64,000 nt of DNA from Algoriphagus formosus (GCF_002807035.1 NZ_NIUC01000004.1:1-64000), one strand, 5' to 3'. Shown: positions 16,402 to 25,708, numbered from the stretch's first letter. The notes: generated by a model from the sequence alone, not told the origin. Numbers and translations: made by a program.

Positions 16402-16417
16402 TGGCACAAAACCTGAA
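16402..16417 (+). promoter_or_regulatory. Sigma54-like promoter C
   Basis: TGGCAC-AAAAC-CTGAA: perfect -24 element, with -12 CTGAA in correct register (GG-N10-GA instead of GG-N10-GC). It lies 57 bp before the ATG of permease 2. Confidence 0.55.
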
Positions 16418-16458
16418 TAATATTTGGCAGAAGAAAACCAGCACTAAAGAAAATCGGA

Positions 16459-18912
16459 ATGCTTCAAAATTATTTTAAAATCGCACTGAGGAATCTTCGC
16501 AAGCAAGGTTTCTATTCTTTCATCAACATCTTTGGTCTTTCGGTGGGAGTTGCCGTTTGTATGGTGATTGCCCTTTTCGTGATCAACGAATCATCCTATG
16601 ATAAGCATTTTAAGGATGGAGACAGGATTTATAGAATTTCAAATAAAACGGTTTTTGGAGGGAGGTCCTCTCATAACTTATATACTCCAGCAGCTTTGGT
16701 CAGAGCTTTGCCGGAGGAAATTCCCGAAGTGGAAGCGGCCGTACATTTTCGTGAGCAGGGACCCTATTTGGTCAAAAGACCAAATGATTCAGAAAACCTA
16801 CTGGAGAGAAGAGTAATATGGGCCAGTAAGGATTTTTTCAAGGTTTTTGATCTTGAAATGGTTAGCGGTACCCAAGAAGGAATTCTGGATGAACCAGGTA
16901 CTGTGGCGATCAGTGAATCTATGGCTAAAAAATACTTCCCAAATCAGGAAGCCGTTGGAGAATCGCTGATACTAGATAATGAATTGGAATTCAGAATTAC
17001 CGGAGTTTATAAGGATTTGCCTGAGGAAAGCCATTTTCATTTTGAATTTTTATTGAGCGCTGAAGGATTACAAGAAGCCCAAGGTGAAGTTTGGTTCAGT
17101 AATAATTTCCAGACCTATTTCAAGGCCTATGAAGGGGCTTCGCCTGAAGCTATAGAGGAAAAATTCTTCCCAATGCTCAAAAAATATATGGAGTCTCAGC
17201 TCTCTTTCTTTTTTGGAGAGGGAACTACTTTTGATGATTTGATTGCGCAGGGAAGCTCACTTGAATACATCCTCCAACCATTACATGATATTCACTTAAA
17301 GAGTGATTTGGAAGGTGAGTTTGAGGCAAATTTCAGTGAGCAGTATGTGTACATTTTTGTAGCTATAGGCTTATTTATCCTTCTGATTGCCTGTATCAAT
17401 TTCATGAACCTTTCTACAGCAAAATCTGCCAGCAGAGCCAAGGAGGTAGGAATCAGGAAGGTGATGGGCTCTTTTCGAATTAATCTAATCCGACAGTTTT
17501 TAATGGAGTCTATCCTGCTTAGTTCCATAGCATTTTTGATTGCGATTCCTCTGGCTACTCTTATGCTACCATTCTTCAATGATTTGGCAGAAAGAAGTCT
17601 CGAAATGCCTGTTGAATCTGCCGGTTTTTATGCAGCCTTATTCCTTGGAGCAATTGTAACCGGATTGATCGCGGGGAGCTATCCTGCTTTTTTCCTCTCT
17701 GCTTTCAAACCTGTAAGTATCCTGAAAGGAAAAATCAGAATGGGGATGAAGAGTGGTAATATCCGAAGTACTTTGGTGGTTTTTCAGTTCGCTATTTCGG
17801 TGATTTTGATCATCGCTACGATTACTGTGAATAATCAGTTGAACTTCATTCAAAACCGTGAGATAGGATTCGAAAAAGATCAGTTGATCACGGTGTTTAA
17901 TACCTACGCCTTAAATGATCGGCTTGTAGGTTTTAAGGATCGGATTTTGGCTGATAACAGTATTGAACAGGCGACCATCAGCGGATATTTGCCAGTAGCA
18001 GGATCTTATAGAAGTGATAGTCCATGGCTTGTGGAGGGACGGGATCTGGCCGATATGGAAAGCACAGTAAGTATTCAAAATTGGCGAGTCGACGAAAACT
18101 ATATACCAACATTAGGTATGGACTTAGTCTCTGGAAGGAACTTTTCTCTTGATTTCCCCTCTGACAGTAGCGCAGTGATTCTGAATGAAACTGCGGTGAA
18201 AAAGTTCAATTTTGAAGGTGACCCGATCGGCCAAAAAGTATATTCTCAGATCCTTGGGGATGGGAATGAAGAGATTTACCAAATCCGGACAGTAGTAGGA
18301 GTGGTGAAGGACTTCAATTTTCAATCTATGAAAGAATCTGTTTCTCCAGTTATGCTGCTATATTATCAGGTTCCGGGAGGTCCGGTCTCATTTAAATTCA
18401 GAGCTGAAAATACGCAGAATGTCATCCAACTGATCGAGGAATCATGGAAAGAAATGGCACCCGGTCAGCCTTTGACTTACGAATTTATGGATGAGCAATT
18501 CAGCAAAATGTATCATGCAGAGACCCGGTTGGGTAAGGTGTTTGGGGTTTTTGCCGGATTCGCCATTTTCATTGCCTGCCTAGGACTTTTTGCTTTGACA
18601 GCATTTACGGCAGAGCAAAGGACCAAAGAGATTGGGATAAGGAAAGTCTTGGGAGCCACGTCTTCAGGAATAGTAGTTTTGCTCTCCAAGGAGTTTTCAA
18701 AACTTGTTTTGATTGCATTTGTATTGGCAAGCCCATTAGCTTGGTGGAGTATGACAAAATGGTTGGAAGATTATGAATACAAAGTAAATTTGGGTCCCTC
18801 CATTTTTCTCCTAGCCGGTCTTTTCGTGGCATTTATCGCCTTTGTCACCATCAGCCTTCAAGCCTTTAAAGCCGCATCAAGCAATCCAGTCAAATCACTT
18901 AAAAGTGAGTAA
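16459..18912 (+). CDS. FtsX/MacB-type ABC permease 2
   Basis: 817 residues, the longest permease of the cluster. It starts MLQNYFKIALRNLRKQG with a span at about 19-43. The first FtsX block starts near 300 (LLIACINFMNLSTAKS, coupling helix KEVGIRKVMGS) and the second near 700 (GLFALTAFTAEQRTKEIGIRKVLGAT). The end is NPVKSLKSE. The second periplasmic domain (about 455-690) contains the family phrases VILNETAVKKF and GVVKDFNFQSM. It is the first gene behind UAS C and promoter C, and permease 3 follows after 23 bp, so the two are cotranscribed. No ATPase is encoded in this sub-operon. Confidence 0.93.
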   Translation: MLQNYFKIALRNLRKQGFYSFINIFGLSVGVAVCMVIALFVINESSYDKHFKDGDRIYRISNKTVFGGRSSHNLYTPAALVRALPEEIPEVEAAVHFREQGPYLVKRPNDSENLLERRVIWASKDFFKVFDLEMVSGTQEGILDEPGTVAISESMAKKYFPNQEAVGESLILDNELEFRITGVYKDLPEESHFHFEFLLSAEGLQEAQGEVWFSNNFQTYFKAYEGASPEAIEEKFFPMLKKYMESQLSFFFGEGTTFDDLIAQGSSLEYILQPLHDIHLKSDLEGEFEANFSEQYVYIFVAIGLFILLIACINFMNLSTAKSASRAKEVGIRKVMGSFRINLIRQFLMESILLSSIAFLIAIPLATLMLPFFNDLAERSLEMPVESAGFYAALFLGAIVTGLIAGSYPAFFLSAFKPVSILKGKIRMGMKSGNIRSTLVVFQFAISVILIIATITVNNQLNFIQNREIGFEKDQLITVFNTYALNDRLVGFKDRILADNSIEQATISGYLPVAGSYRSDSPWLVEGRDLADMESTVSIQNWRVDENYIPTLGMDLVSGRNFSLDFPSDSSAVILNETAVKKFNFEGDPIGQKVYSQILGDGNEEIYQIRTVVGVVKDFNFQSMKESVSPVMLLYYQVPGGPVSFKFRAENTQNVIQLIEESWKEMAPGQPLTYEFMDEQFSKMYHAETRLGKVFGVFAGFAIFIACLGLFALTAFTAEQRTKEIGIRKVLGATSSGIVVLLSKEFSKLVLIAFVLASPLAWWSMTKWLEDYEYKVNLGPSIFLLAGLFVAFIAFVTISLQAFKAASSNPVKSLKSE

Positions 18913-18935
18913 TCCTTTCTCTTAAACCTGAATTT

Positions 18936-21344
18936 ATGATCTTTAACTATCTAAAAATCTCAGTTCGAAGCCTGCTGAAGAGGCGGGTTTTTTCGGCCGT
19001 TAATCTGCTGGGACTCACCTTGGGATTGCTCACTTTTCTGGTTCTTTTTGCCTATGTGGCAACGGAGTTGACCTACAATGACTTTCATGATAAAAAAGAG
19101 AATATCTATCGTGTGGTGGTAGTTGAAGGAAATGGCGAGGCTGAAATTTTTCTTCCACCGGGCTTTGCCAATATTCTCGAGGATCAATTTGCTGATTTGG
19201 ATCATGTGACTAGAGCGGCGGGTTTTATCGCTGGGGGATTAATTTCTAATCGGGAAGCCAATATTGCGATCAAGGAAGCAGACATCAGTTTTGTAGAAGG
19301 AGACTTTTTCCAGACTTTCTCCTTTCCTATCAAGCGTGGAAATGCGGATTTATCAGACCCCCAAACTGCCGTCATTTCCCAAGAACTTGCCAAAAAATTA
19401 TTTGGAGAGGAGGACGCGCTGGGTAAAAGCTTCACGCTAAGCAACAATTTTGGCAAATCGGACTACACCATTTCTGGGGTGCTGGATGAAATTCCTTTGC
19501 GTTCAGACCTTCGTGCAGAGGTTTTTCTTTCCATTCATTATCTGGAAAATGAAGCAAATCGAAATGGAAACAGTTGGGCCGATCCGAATGGAATGGACTC
19601 TGGATTTGCAAACCTCTATTTGCAAACCAATCCAGGCACCGATGGAGAGCAACTCGCCAAGCAAATGACAGACTACTTCAAGCGGTTTCCAGGTCTTGAC
19701 GGTATCACTGTGCACCTACAACCCCTTACCGAATGGCATCTGGGTAGATCTATCGATGATCCGCTTCCTACTTTTGGAAGTAGGGCAGGTGTCTTTGTTT
19801 TTGGAGCTATGGCGGTTCTGATTTTGGCAATTGCTTATGTCAATTACCTCAATCTTTCTGCAGCGAGTATTCTGACACGTCTCAAGGAGATCAAAATGCG
19901 AAAAGTGCTTGGAGCAAATACTTGGCAGCTTGCACAGCAATTTGTACTGGAAACCTTGGTGCTCTTTCTTATTTCAGCACTTTTGGCTTTGATTGGTGTT
20001 TTTCTGATGGAGCCCTTAGTCGTAGCGGTTTTAGGTAAATCCATTTGGCTTGGAGCCTTCAATCTTATGATTTTTTGGTTTTTACTCATAGCTATTATCG
20101 CCTTATGCTCGCTTATATCCGGTTTTTATGTGGTATTACTTTCGGGGAAATTTGATAAAAAATCCCAAGTCAATTTGAAACCTGAAAGTGGACAATGGCT
20201 TCGGAAATCGTTGGTGGTTTTCCAGTTTGTCATATCCATGGGAATGATCATCTCTACCTTGGTGATCCAAGATCAGCTTTCCTTCATGCAGAATAGAGAC
20301 CTCGGAATGAATCTTGACCAATTATTGGTGATTTCTGGGCCTGATGAGTTGGGAGAAAATGCGAAGGAGAAGTTGGTAAGCTTTAAAAACCAACTCAATA
20401 ATTTTGCTTTTGTAAAAGGATCAGCCTCATCCAATGTCCTTCCAGGTCGATCTTATAATTTTTCCGCAGCTGGGATTACCCCTATGGTGCCTCGGCCGGA
20501 GGACCGAGATCAGAGTTATGCCATGGGAATCATCGATGAAAAGTTTTTGGAGGTATACGAAATTGAAATCAAGTCGGGAAGGAGTTTCAGCCCTGGAGAA
20601 GCAAGACAAGGTTGGTATGCAAGCAGAAAGCTCATGGTCAATGAATCAGCAGCCGAAGCACTTGGGTTTGATGGAGCTGAGAATGCAGCTGGTCAAAACA
20701 TCAAATGGGGCGAAGATGTATATGAGATTGTAGGCGTAGTGGCAGATTATCATCACCTTTCGCTCAAAGAAGAAATTCTCCCTATGATTCTTCTTCCAAA
20801 TGAAGGTCAGGCCTACTTTTCGCTGATAGTGGATCCTGTGAATTTGGAAGAAAGCTTAACTTCTCTGCAGGCGACATTTGAGGAGATTTTTCCGGGAAAT
20901 CCTTTCGAATATTACTTTATGGATGAGCAGTTTGCTTCTCAATACGCGGAAGATCAACAGTTGAGCAAAGCCTTTACCACGGCAGGAATTTTAGCGATTT
21001 TGATTTCTTGTCTAGGTTTATTTGGCTTGGCGGCCTATGCCGTGGAGCAGCGGACCAAAGAGATCGGTATTCGAAAAGTACTCGGTGCCAGCAGTCCCAG
21101 TGTGATTAGGTTGATTATCAGTGATTTTGTGATTCTTCTTTTGCTGGCGATAATTTTAGCCTTTCCGCTGGCTTGGTATGGGATGAAAACCTGGCAAGCG
21201 GATTTTCCATATCAGGCTGGTCTTTCTATATGGACCTTCCTATTTGGTGCCTGTGTGACGATTTTCATCGCTTTGCTCACAGTTGGTTTTCAGGCTCTAA
21301 AAGCTGCCTGGTCCAATCCCGTTGATGCCATTCGAGCGGAATAG
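18936..21344 (+). CDS. FtsX/MacB-type ABC permease 3
   Basis: 802 residues. It starts MIFNYLKISVRSLLKRR. The first FtsX block is the most divergent of the cluster here: IAYVNYLNLSAASI replaces the usual IACINFMNLSTA (near 295), followed by KEIKMRKVLGAN. The second block near 690 is standard (GLFGLAAYAVEQRTKEIGIRKVLGAS). The C-terminus is NPVDAIRAE. It is the second gene of the UAS C sub-operon. A strong UAS (D) begins 2 bp after its stop. The divergent first half suggests a different partner or a different position in a heterodimeric permease pair. Confidence 0.92.
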   Translation: MIFNYLKISVRSLLKRRVFSAVNLLGLTLGLLTFLVLFAYVATELTYNDFHDKKENIYRVVVVEGNGEAEIFLPPGFANILEDQFADLDHVTRAAGFIAGGLISNREANIAIKEADISFVEGDFFQTFSFPIKRGNADLSDPQTAVISQELAKKLFGEEDALGKSFTLSNNFGKSDYTISGVLDEIPLRSDLRAEVFLSIHYLENEANRNGNSWADPNGMDSGFANLYLQTNPGTDGEQLAKQMTDYFKRFPGLDGITVHLQPLTEWHLGRSIDDPLPTFGSRAGVFVFGAMAVLILAIAYVNYLNLSAASILTRLKEIKMRKVLGANTWQLAQQFVLETLVLFLISALLALIGVFLMEPLVVAVLGKSIWLGAFNLMIFWFLLIAIIALCSLISGFYVVLLSGKFDKKSQVNLKPESGQWLRKSLVVFQFVISMGMIISTLVIQDQLSFMQNRDLGMNLDQLLVISGPDELGENAKEKLVSFKNQLNNFAFVKGSASSNVLPGRSYNFSAAGITPMVPRPEDRDQSYAMGIIDEKFLEVYEIEIKSGRSFSPGEARQGWYASRKLMVNESAAEALGFDGAENAAGQNIKWGEDVYEIVGVVADYHHLSLKEEILPMILLPNEGQAYFSLIVDPVNLEESLTSLQATFEEIFPGNPFEYYFMDEQFASQYAEDQQLSKAFTTAGILAILISCLGLFGLAAYAVEQRTKEIGIRKVLGASSPSVIRLIISDFVILLLLAIILAFPLAWYGMKTWQADFPYQAGLSIWTFLFGACVTIFIALLTVGFQALKAAWSNPVDAIRAE

Positions 21345-21345
21345 T

Positions 21346-21370
21346 GTCCGAACTAGCTGAAAACGGACAG
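21346..21370 (+). promoter_or_regulatory. UAS D: putative enhancer site with widened spacing
   Basis: TGTCCG (21346-21351) and CGGACA (21365-21370) form a perfect 6-bp inverted repeat 13 bp apart. In UAS A, B and C the equivalent half-sites are 4 bp apart, so D has 9 extra bases, close to one helical turn. It starts 88 bp upstream of the -24 TGG at 21434. Confidence 0.55.
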
Positions 21371-21395
21371 TTTTAAATACGTCTGGATATTTCAA

Positions 21396-21427
21396 AATGC
21401 CCTTTAAATAGCTTTAAAGGGCATTTT
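21396..21427 (+). terminator. Terminator after permease 3
   Basis: ATGCCCTTTAAA ... TTTAAAGGCAT followed by TTTT. It again lies between a UAS (D) and its promoter. Confidence 0.8.
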
Positions 21428-21433
21428 TATTTT

Positions 21434-21449
21434 TGGAATTAGGCTTGCA
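21434..21449 (+). promoter_or_regulatory. Sigma54 promoter D (canonical -12), now orphan
   Basis: TGGAAT-TAGGC-TTGCA with exact GG-N10-GC register, the best -12 element of the six. The only coding sequence behind it is the permease stub at 21531, so the promoter appears to have lost its gene. Confidence 0.6.
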
Positions 21450-21530
21450 ACCTTTCCATGAAAAGCTGCATCTCAGCACTAGAGACTAAGCCAACTTATT
21501 TTATTTGCCCAGAAAATACCCAGCCAATCA

Positions 21531-21656
21531 TGTTTAAGAACTACTTGAAAATTGCCTTTCGGAATCTTTTGGAAACGGGGCGCATTCGTGAATCAATTAT
21601 CTTGAGTTTATCGTCCGCTCGCGGTCATATTTTAGGCAGATCGGACAATCAATATT
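21531..21656 (+). pseudogene. Stub of an eighth FtsX/MacB permease
   Basis: ATG at 21531 begins MFKNYLKIAFRNLL, the exact start signature of the permeases here, and then similarity stops after codon 14 (ETGRIRESII...). The frame runs on to a stop at 21656 through UAS F. About 780 codons are missing. With promoter D intact upstream and UAS F directly downstream, this is the scar of a deletion that removed nearly all of one permease gene. Confidence 0.7.
21611..21647 (+). promoter_or_regulatory. UAS F: putative enhancer site
   Basis: TCGTCCGC (21611-21618), TC, GCGGTCAT (21621-21628) fit the first two half-sites of UAS A-C. The third half-site is displaced and inverted (TCGGACA, 21641-21647). 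It starts 88 bp upstream of the -24 TGG at 21699. An AAGAGC...GCTCTT inverted repeat (21671-21699) lies in between. Confidence 0.55.
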
Positions 21657-21698
21657 AATTAACCCGCTAAAAGAGCTTGTAAAGGCACTTTTTGCTCT

Positions 21699-21714
21699 TG
21701 GCACCATCTCTGAA
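21699..21714 (+). promoter_or_regulatory. Sigma54-like promoter F
   Basis: TGGCAC-CATCT-CTGAA, nearly the same as promoter C (TGGCAC-N5-CTGAA). It lies 42 bp before the ATG of the first GIN-domain gene. Confidence 0.55.
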
Positions 21715-21740
21715 TTAATAATTATAAACCAACACATATT

Positions 21741-22430
21741 ATGAATCTGATAAAAACAACCGCTGCAGTTCTGCTCCTTTTTCTTTTAGGTTTTTCTGCT
21801 AATGCTCAAGGTACGGAAACACGTACTCCGGGAGCTTTTACGAGTATTGAGTCTGGTGGTAACTGGAATGTATATGTCTCCATTGGTGATCGGGATGAAG
21901 TGACCATAGAATCCGGTAATATCGCTCTCAACAAAGTCATCACTGAGGTAAAAGACGGGAAGCTCAAGCTGAAGCTTGAAAAAGGAAATTATCGAAATGT
22001 CAAACTCGACTTTTACGTTACGGTTCGTGAGCTGACAGGGCTCGGCTCTTCTGGCTCTGGAAGCATTATCGTGGAGGATGATGTGGAGACTAAGAAAATG
22101 AATCTTGGAGTATCCGGATCAGGCTTAGTACAGATGAGAAATGTCTTTGCTGAGACCGTTAATGTAGGGATCAGTGGCTCTGGCGATGTAAAAATTGAAG
22201 GTGGAGAAACCAAGAAATTATTGATCGGACAGTCAGGATCAGGAGATTTTAGTGGACCCGGCCTAGTAGCTGAGCAAATCAATGTTGGCAAATCTGGCTC
22301 AGGAAAATCCTATTTAGGAGAGTGCAAGTCACTGAAAGTAGGTGCCTCTGGCTCTGGAAATGTGTATTACAAAGGAAATCCAGAATTGAATGTAGGTGTC
22401 TCCGGATCTGCTCGTGTAATCAAGCAATAA
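21741..22430 (+). CDS. Secreted GIN-domain (DUF2807) protein 1
   Basis: 229 residues. The signal peptide (about 1-22, ending FSANAQ) directs export. The mature protein is a DUF2807/GIN domain, also called the putative auto-transporter adhesin head domain: a right-handed beta-helix with a repeating Ser-Gly-Ser-Gly turn every 18-25 residues (GSSGSGSIIVE, VSGSGLVQM, ISGSGDVKI, QSGSGDF, KSGSGKSY, ASGSGNVYY, VSGSARVI). Seven such turns are visible from about residue 100 on. Its role is unknown; members are periplasmic or surface-exposed. It is the first gene behind UAS F and promoter F and is closed by a terminator, so it is made on its own. The paralogue at 24963 is about the same length. Confidence 0.9.
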   Translation: MNLIKTTAAVLLLFLLGFSANAQGTETRTPGAFTSIESGGNWNVYVSIGDRDEVTIESGNIALNKVITEVKDGKLKLKLEKGNYRNVKLDFYVTVRELTGLGSSGSGSIIVEDDVETKKMNLGVSGSGLVQMRNVFAETVNVGISGSGDVKIEGGETKKLLIGQSGSGDFSGPGLVAEQINVGKSGSGKSYLGECKSLKVGASGSGNVYYKGNPELNVGVSGSARVIKQ

Positions 22431-22456
22431 TATTAAACCCAGCCTTATGAAAGTCA

Positions 22457-22490
22457 AATGCCGGTGAGTACGTACTTATCGGCATTTTTT
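22457..22490 (+). terminator. Terminator between GIN protein 1 and permease 4
   Basis: AATGCCG, an inner AGTAC/GTACT pair, then CGGCATTTTTT. This long hairpin with a T-run lies 27 bp after the GIN stop. No UAS or -24/-12 element follows before permease 4, so that gene may depend on read-through. Confidence 0.8.
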
Positions 22491-22507
22491 CTAAACCCCA
22501 GCCTCTT

Positions 22508-24934
22508 ATGTTCAAGAATTACTTCAAAATCGTATTTAGGAATGCCAAAAAGCATCCATTGTATGTTTTTATCAATCTCTTTGGCTTAGCAATTGGGATG
22601 GCCGTGAGTCTGGTGATTCTGCTCTATGTTCGCTACGAATTGAGCTATGACAACTATCATCAGGATGTCGATCGCCTTTACCGGGTATCTCGGGCTTGGT
22701 TCAACCCAAGTGGAGAGGAAAGCCTTCATTTGGGTCATGCAGCACCTCCTTTTGGCCCGCTGATTCAATCTGATTTTCCAGAGGATGTGGAGGCTTCAGC
22801 CCGATTGATGAATGCCGATCCATTGATAAAAAATGGGGAGGATTCATTTGTGGAAGAGGACTTTTTCTTTGCCGATCCAGAGGTTTTTGATGTTTTCGGA
22901 TGGGAGCTTTTAGAAGGAGAGTCGCGAGATGCTCTGACACAGGCGGATGGACTTATCCTGACTGAAGAGACAGCTCAAAGATATTTTGGTGATCAAAGTG
23001 CTGTAGGTAAGGATTTGTTGGTAGAGATTCAAGGGATGCAGTTTACCATGCAGGTGCGGGGTGTGATCAAGGATATCCCTGAAAACTCCCACTTCCATGT
23101 GGATTTCCTTGCTTCCATGATACCGGTCATCCAATTTTTTGGAGGACAGGAAGCATTTATGGGAAATTATGGATCGAATAATTTTTCAACTTACCTCAAA
23201 CTCGCTCCAGGTGTAGATTATCAGGCATTCGAAGATAAGCTTCCTACTATGATTGATAGACATATGGGAGAGACCAACTCAGGTATCCCTATGTCCCAAA
23301 CCACCAAGCTGTTCCTTTGGCCGATTCAGGACATACACCTTTATTCTAATCTAGACTCGGAAATCGAAGCAAATGGTAATATTGACTATGTCTACATCTA
23401 TGCCGCAGTAGCTCTATTCATTCTTTTGATTGCCTGTATCAACTTTATGAACCTCAGTACTGCTCGCTCATCGCTCCGATCCATGGAGGTTGGTCTGAGG
23501 AAAGTAATGGGTGCCGACAAGCTGGTTTTGGTTAGGCAATTTATGGGAGAAAGCTTCGTCATGACCTTTATTTCCATGATAATAGCTGTTGGCTTGGTAT
23601 ATTTATTTTTGCCGACTTTCTCCAACTTTTTAGAAAGCCCACTTTCCCTAAATTTCATTTCCAATCCAGAGTATTTCCTTTGGATTGCAGGTATTGTGCT
23701 TTTTGTGGGATTGATATCGGGAAGCTATCCTGCCTTGTTTTTATCTGGTTTTTCACCTGCAAAAGTTCTCAAAGGTGCCTTCAAAGCTGGAAAAGGTCAT
23801 GAAAACTTCCGAGCTGTCTTGGTCGTGGGTCAGTTCGCCATTTCCGTTATGCTTATTGTCGCCGTCTTGGTAGTGATAGGGCAGTTGAGCTTTATGCAGA
23901 ATAAGGACTTGGGATTTGACAAAGAAGATATTGTAGTCCTTCCTAGCTCCAATCAAATCAATGAAAACTACCTGATCATCAAAGATAGATTGGAAAATCA
24001 CCCAGGCATTCAGGAGGTGAGTTTATCTAGTCGGGTTCCTTCTGGTCGATTGCTGGATTCTCAAGGCGCAACAGCTGAAGTGGGAGGAGAATTGACCCAA
24101 TTAAATGTTCGGATCGCAGATATCCATGTGGCTCATAATTTTCTGGATACTTACGGGATTCCACTGGCAGCGGGAAGAGATTTCGATTATCTACGTGCCA
24201 GTGATTCCACTGAAGCATTTATTTTGAATGAAGCTGCTATCCGGGAGATTGGATGGACGTCTTCTGAGGAGGCTATCGGAAAGCAGTTTCTCTATGGAGG
24301 AAGACGGGGATTTGTGACCGGTGTGATGGAAGATTTTCACTTCGAAAGCCTTCATCAGCCGATTGTACCCATCGTATTTTTGATTTCTCAGGATAGAAAT
24401 AATCAGGTCAGCATCAAATTCGATGCAAATCAGCGGGAGCAGGTTTTGTCTTATTTGAGAGGAGAGTGGGCAGAATTCAGACCTGACTATCCCTTCGAAC
24501 CAAACTTTATCGATGAAGGGTTTAATCGTCAATATGAAGCTGAGGCAAGAGTCAAAACCATCTTTACTTTCTTTTCAGTCCTTGCAATTGTAATTTCAGT
24601 ATTGGGTCTCTTAGGATTGGTAACTTTTGCCACCGAGCAACGAACCCGAGAAATCGGAATCCGAAAAGTAATGGGGGCTGAGACTTCCAATATTCTAGTA
24701 CTTTTGGGTAAAGATTTCCTGAAGCTGGTCGGAATTGGGTTTTTGATTGCTATTCCGCTTTCTTATTTCGGAATGAGTAGTTGGCTGGAGGATTTTGCAT
24801 ACCGAATTGGCATATCTTGGACTACTTTCCTATGGGCTGGATTGATTGCAGGGCTAATTGCGGCAGTGACAGTGACCAGTCAAACAATCCGTGCTGCTTG
24901 GGCCAACCCCGTAAAAAGTATTAAAAACGAATAA
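22508..24934 (+). CDS. FtsX/MacB-type ABC permease 4
   Basis: 808 residues. It starts MFKNYFKIVFRNAKKHP with a span at about 19-43. FtsX block 1 starts near 298 (LLIACINFMNLSTARS, coupling helix MEVGLRKVMGAD) and block 2 near 690 (GLLGLVTFATEQRTREIGIRKVMGAE). The end is NPVKSIKNE. Unlike the other sub-operon heads it lacks its own enhancer-promoter pair and follows a terminator after 18 bp. The second GIN-domain gene starts 28 bp downstream, so permease and GIN protein are cotranscribed, which hints that the two act together. Confidence 0.93.
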   Translation: MFKNYFKIVFRNAKKHPLYVFINLFGLAIGMAVSLVILLYVRYELSYDNYHQDVDRLYRVSRAWFNPSGEESLHLGHAAPPFGPLIQSDFPEDVEASARLMNADPLIKNGEDSFVEEDFFFADPEVFDVFGWELLEGESRDALTQADGLILTEETAQRYFGDQSAVGKDLLVEIQGMQFTMQVRGVIKDIPENSHFHVDFLASMIPVIQFFGGQEAFMGNYGSNNFSTYLKLAPGVDYQAFEDKLPTMIDRHMGETNSGIPMSQTTKLFLWPIQDIHLYSNLDSEIEANGNIDYVYIYAAVALFILLIACINFMNLSTARSSLRSMEVGLRKVMGADKLVLVRQFMGESFVMTFISMIIAVGLVYLFLPTFSNFLESPLSLNFISNPEYFLWIAGIVLFVGLISGSYPALFLSGFSPAKVLKGAFKAGKGHENFRAVLVVGQFAISVMLIVAVLVVIGQLSFMQNKDLGFDKEDIVVLPSSNQINENYLIIKDRLENHPGIQEVSLSSRVPSGRLLDSQGATAEVGGELTQLNVRIADIHVAHNFLDTYGIPLAAGRDFDYLRASDSTEAFILNEAAIREIGWTSSEEAIGKQFLYGGRRGFVTGVMEDFHFESLHQPIVPIVFLISQDRNNQVSIKFDANQREQVLSYLRGEWAEFRPDYPFEPNFIDEGFNRQYEAEARVKTIFTFFSVLAIVISVLGLLGLVTFATEQRTREIGIRKVMGAETSNILVLLGKDFLKLVGIGFLIAIPLSYFGMSSWLEDFAYRIGISWTTFLWAGLIAGLIAAVTVTSQTIRAAWANPVKSIKNE

Positions 24935-24962
24935 TTATAACCCACAATTAAAATCTATAGCT

Positions 24963-25658
24963 ATGAGAACTAATCTAAAACTGTTTGTCTCGGCATTTGC
25001 CCTTTTGGCCATGGTGTCTTGTGTACAAGCTCAACAGTCTGAAACTCGAAATCTGGGAAGCTTTTCTAAAGTCAGTTCCGGCGGAAGTTGGGAAGTAATT
25101 CTGACCGAGGGAAACCAAGAAGAGGTCCGAATTGAGGTAAGAGGGGTCGACCTGAGTAAGGTGAAGACTGAAATCAATGGCGATGAATTAAATCTTGGAC
25201 TAGAGCGCGGAAGCTACCGAAATGTGCAGCTGAAATTCTATGTCACCTACCGCAATTTGGAAGGAGTAAGTGTATCAGGTTCAGGAGATATGGAAGTTAC
25301 CTCTCCGGTAAGAGCAGATCAGTTTTCCATTGGGCTTTCAGGTTCAGGAGATATTTCCATGAAGGAGCTCGTGGCGGGTCAGTTGATGGCTTCGATTTCG
25401 GGTTCTGCTGAAATAAAAATCGAAGACGGAGAGGTAGAATCAGCTGAAATCAAGCAGTCCGGTTCTGGTGATTTCAAGGGAGAAAACCTTGCAATAGAAA
25501 GTTTGTATGTTTCCAAATCTGGTTCTGGCGACACGCATGTTGGAGACTTGGGAGAAATCTCGGTAAGGTCTTCCGGATCAGGAGATGTAGTGTATTCCGG
25601 TTCGCCAAGACTGGGAGAGATCAAAACTTCAGGATCTAGCCGAATCCGAAAGCGATAA
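24963..25658 (+). CDS. Secreted GIN-domain (DUF2807) protein 2
   Basis: 231 residues, paralogue of the protein at 21741. The signal peptide covers about 1-24. A cysteine at residue 20 lies in LLAMVSC VQAQ; the surrounding residues could serve as a lipobox, but the AQAQ-like site after it also allows ordinary cleavage. The beta-helix repeats carry the same SGSG turns (VSGSGDM, LSGSGDI, ISGSAEI, QSGSGDF, KSGSGDT, SSGSGDV). It follows permease 4 and precedes a terminator at 25679. The two GIN proteins bracket permease 4, an arrangement best explained by duplication within the locus. Confidence 0.9.
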   Translation: MRTNLKLFVSAFALLAMVSCVQAQQSETRNLGSFSKVSSGGSWEVILTEGNQEEVRIEVRGVDLSKVKTEINGDELNLGLERGSYRNVQLKFYVTYRNLEGVSVSGSGDMEVTSPVRADQFSIGLSGSGDISMKELVAGQLMASISGSAEIKIEDGEVESAEIKQSGSGDFKGENLAIESLYVSKSGSGDTHVGDLGEISVRSSGSGDVVYSGSPRLGEIKTSGSSRIRKR

Positions 25659-25678
25659 GCTGACTATAATCCCCCTAA

Positions 25679-25708
25679 AACCTGCAAGAATTTATTGCAG
25701 GTTTTTTT
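25679..25708 (+). terminator. Terminator after GIN protein 2
   Basis: AACCTGCAA ... TTGCAGGTT followed by TTTTT, 21 bp after the stop. Unlike the B, C and D terminators, it precedes rather than follows the next UAS. Confidence 0.9.

Noticed and set aside
21458..21530. Start of an ORF at ATG 21458 before the permease stub
   Set aside because: The signature MFKNYLKIAFRN begins at 21531; the preceding codons have no family match.
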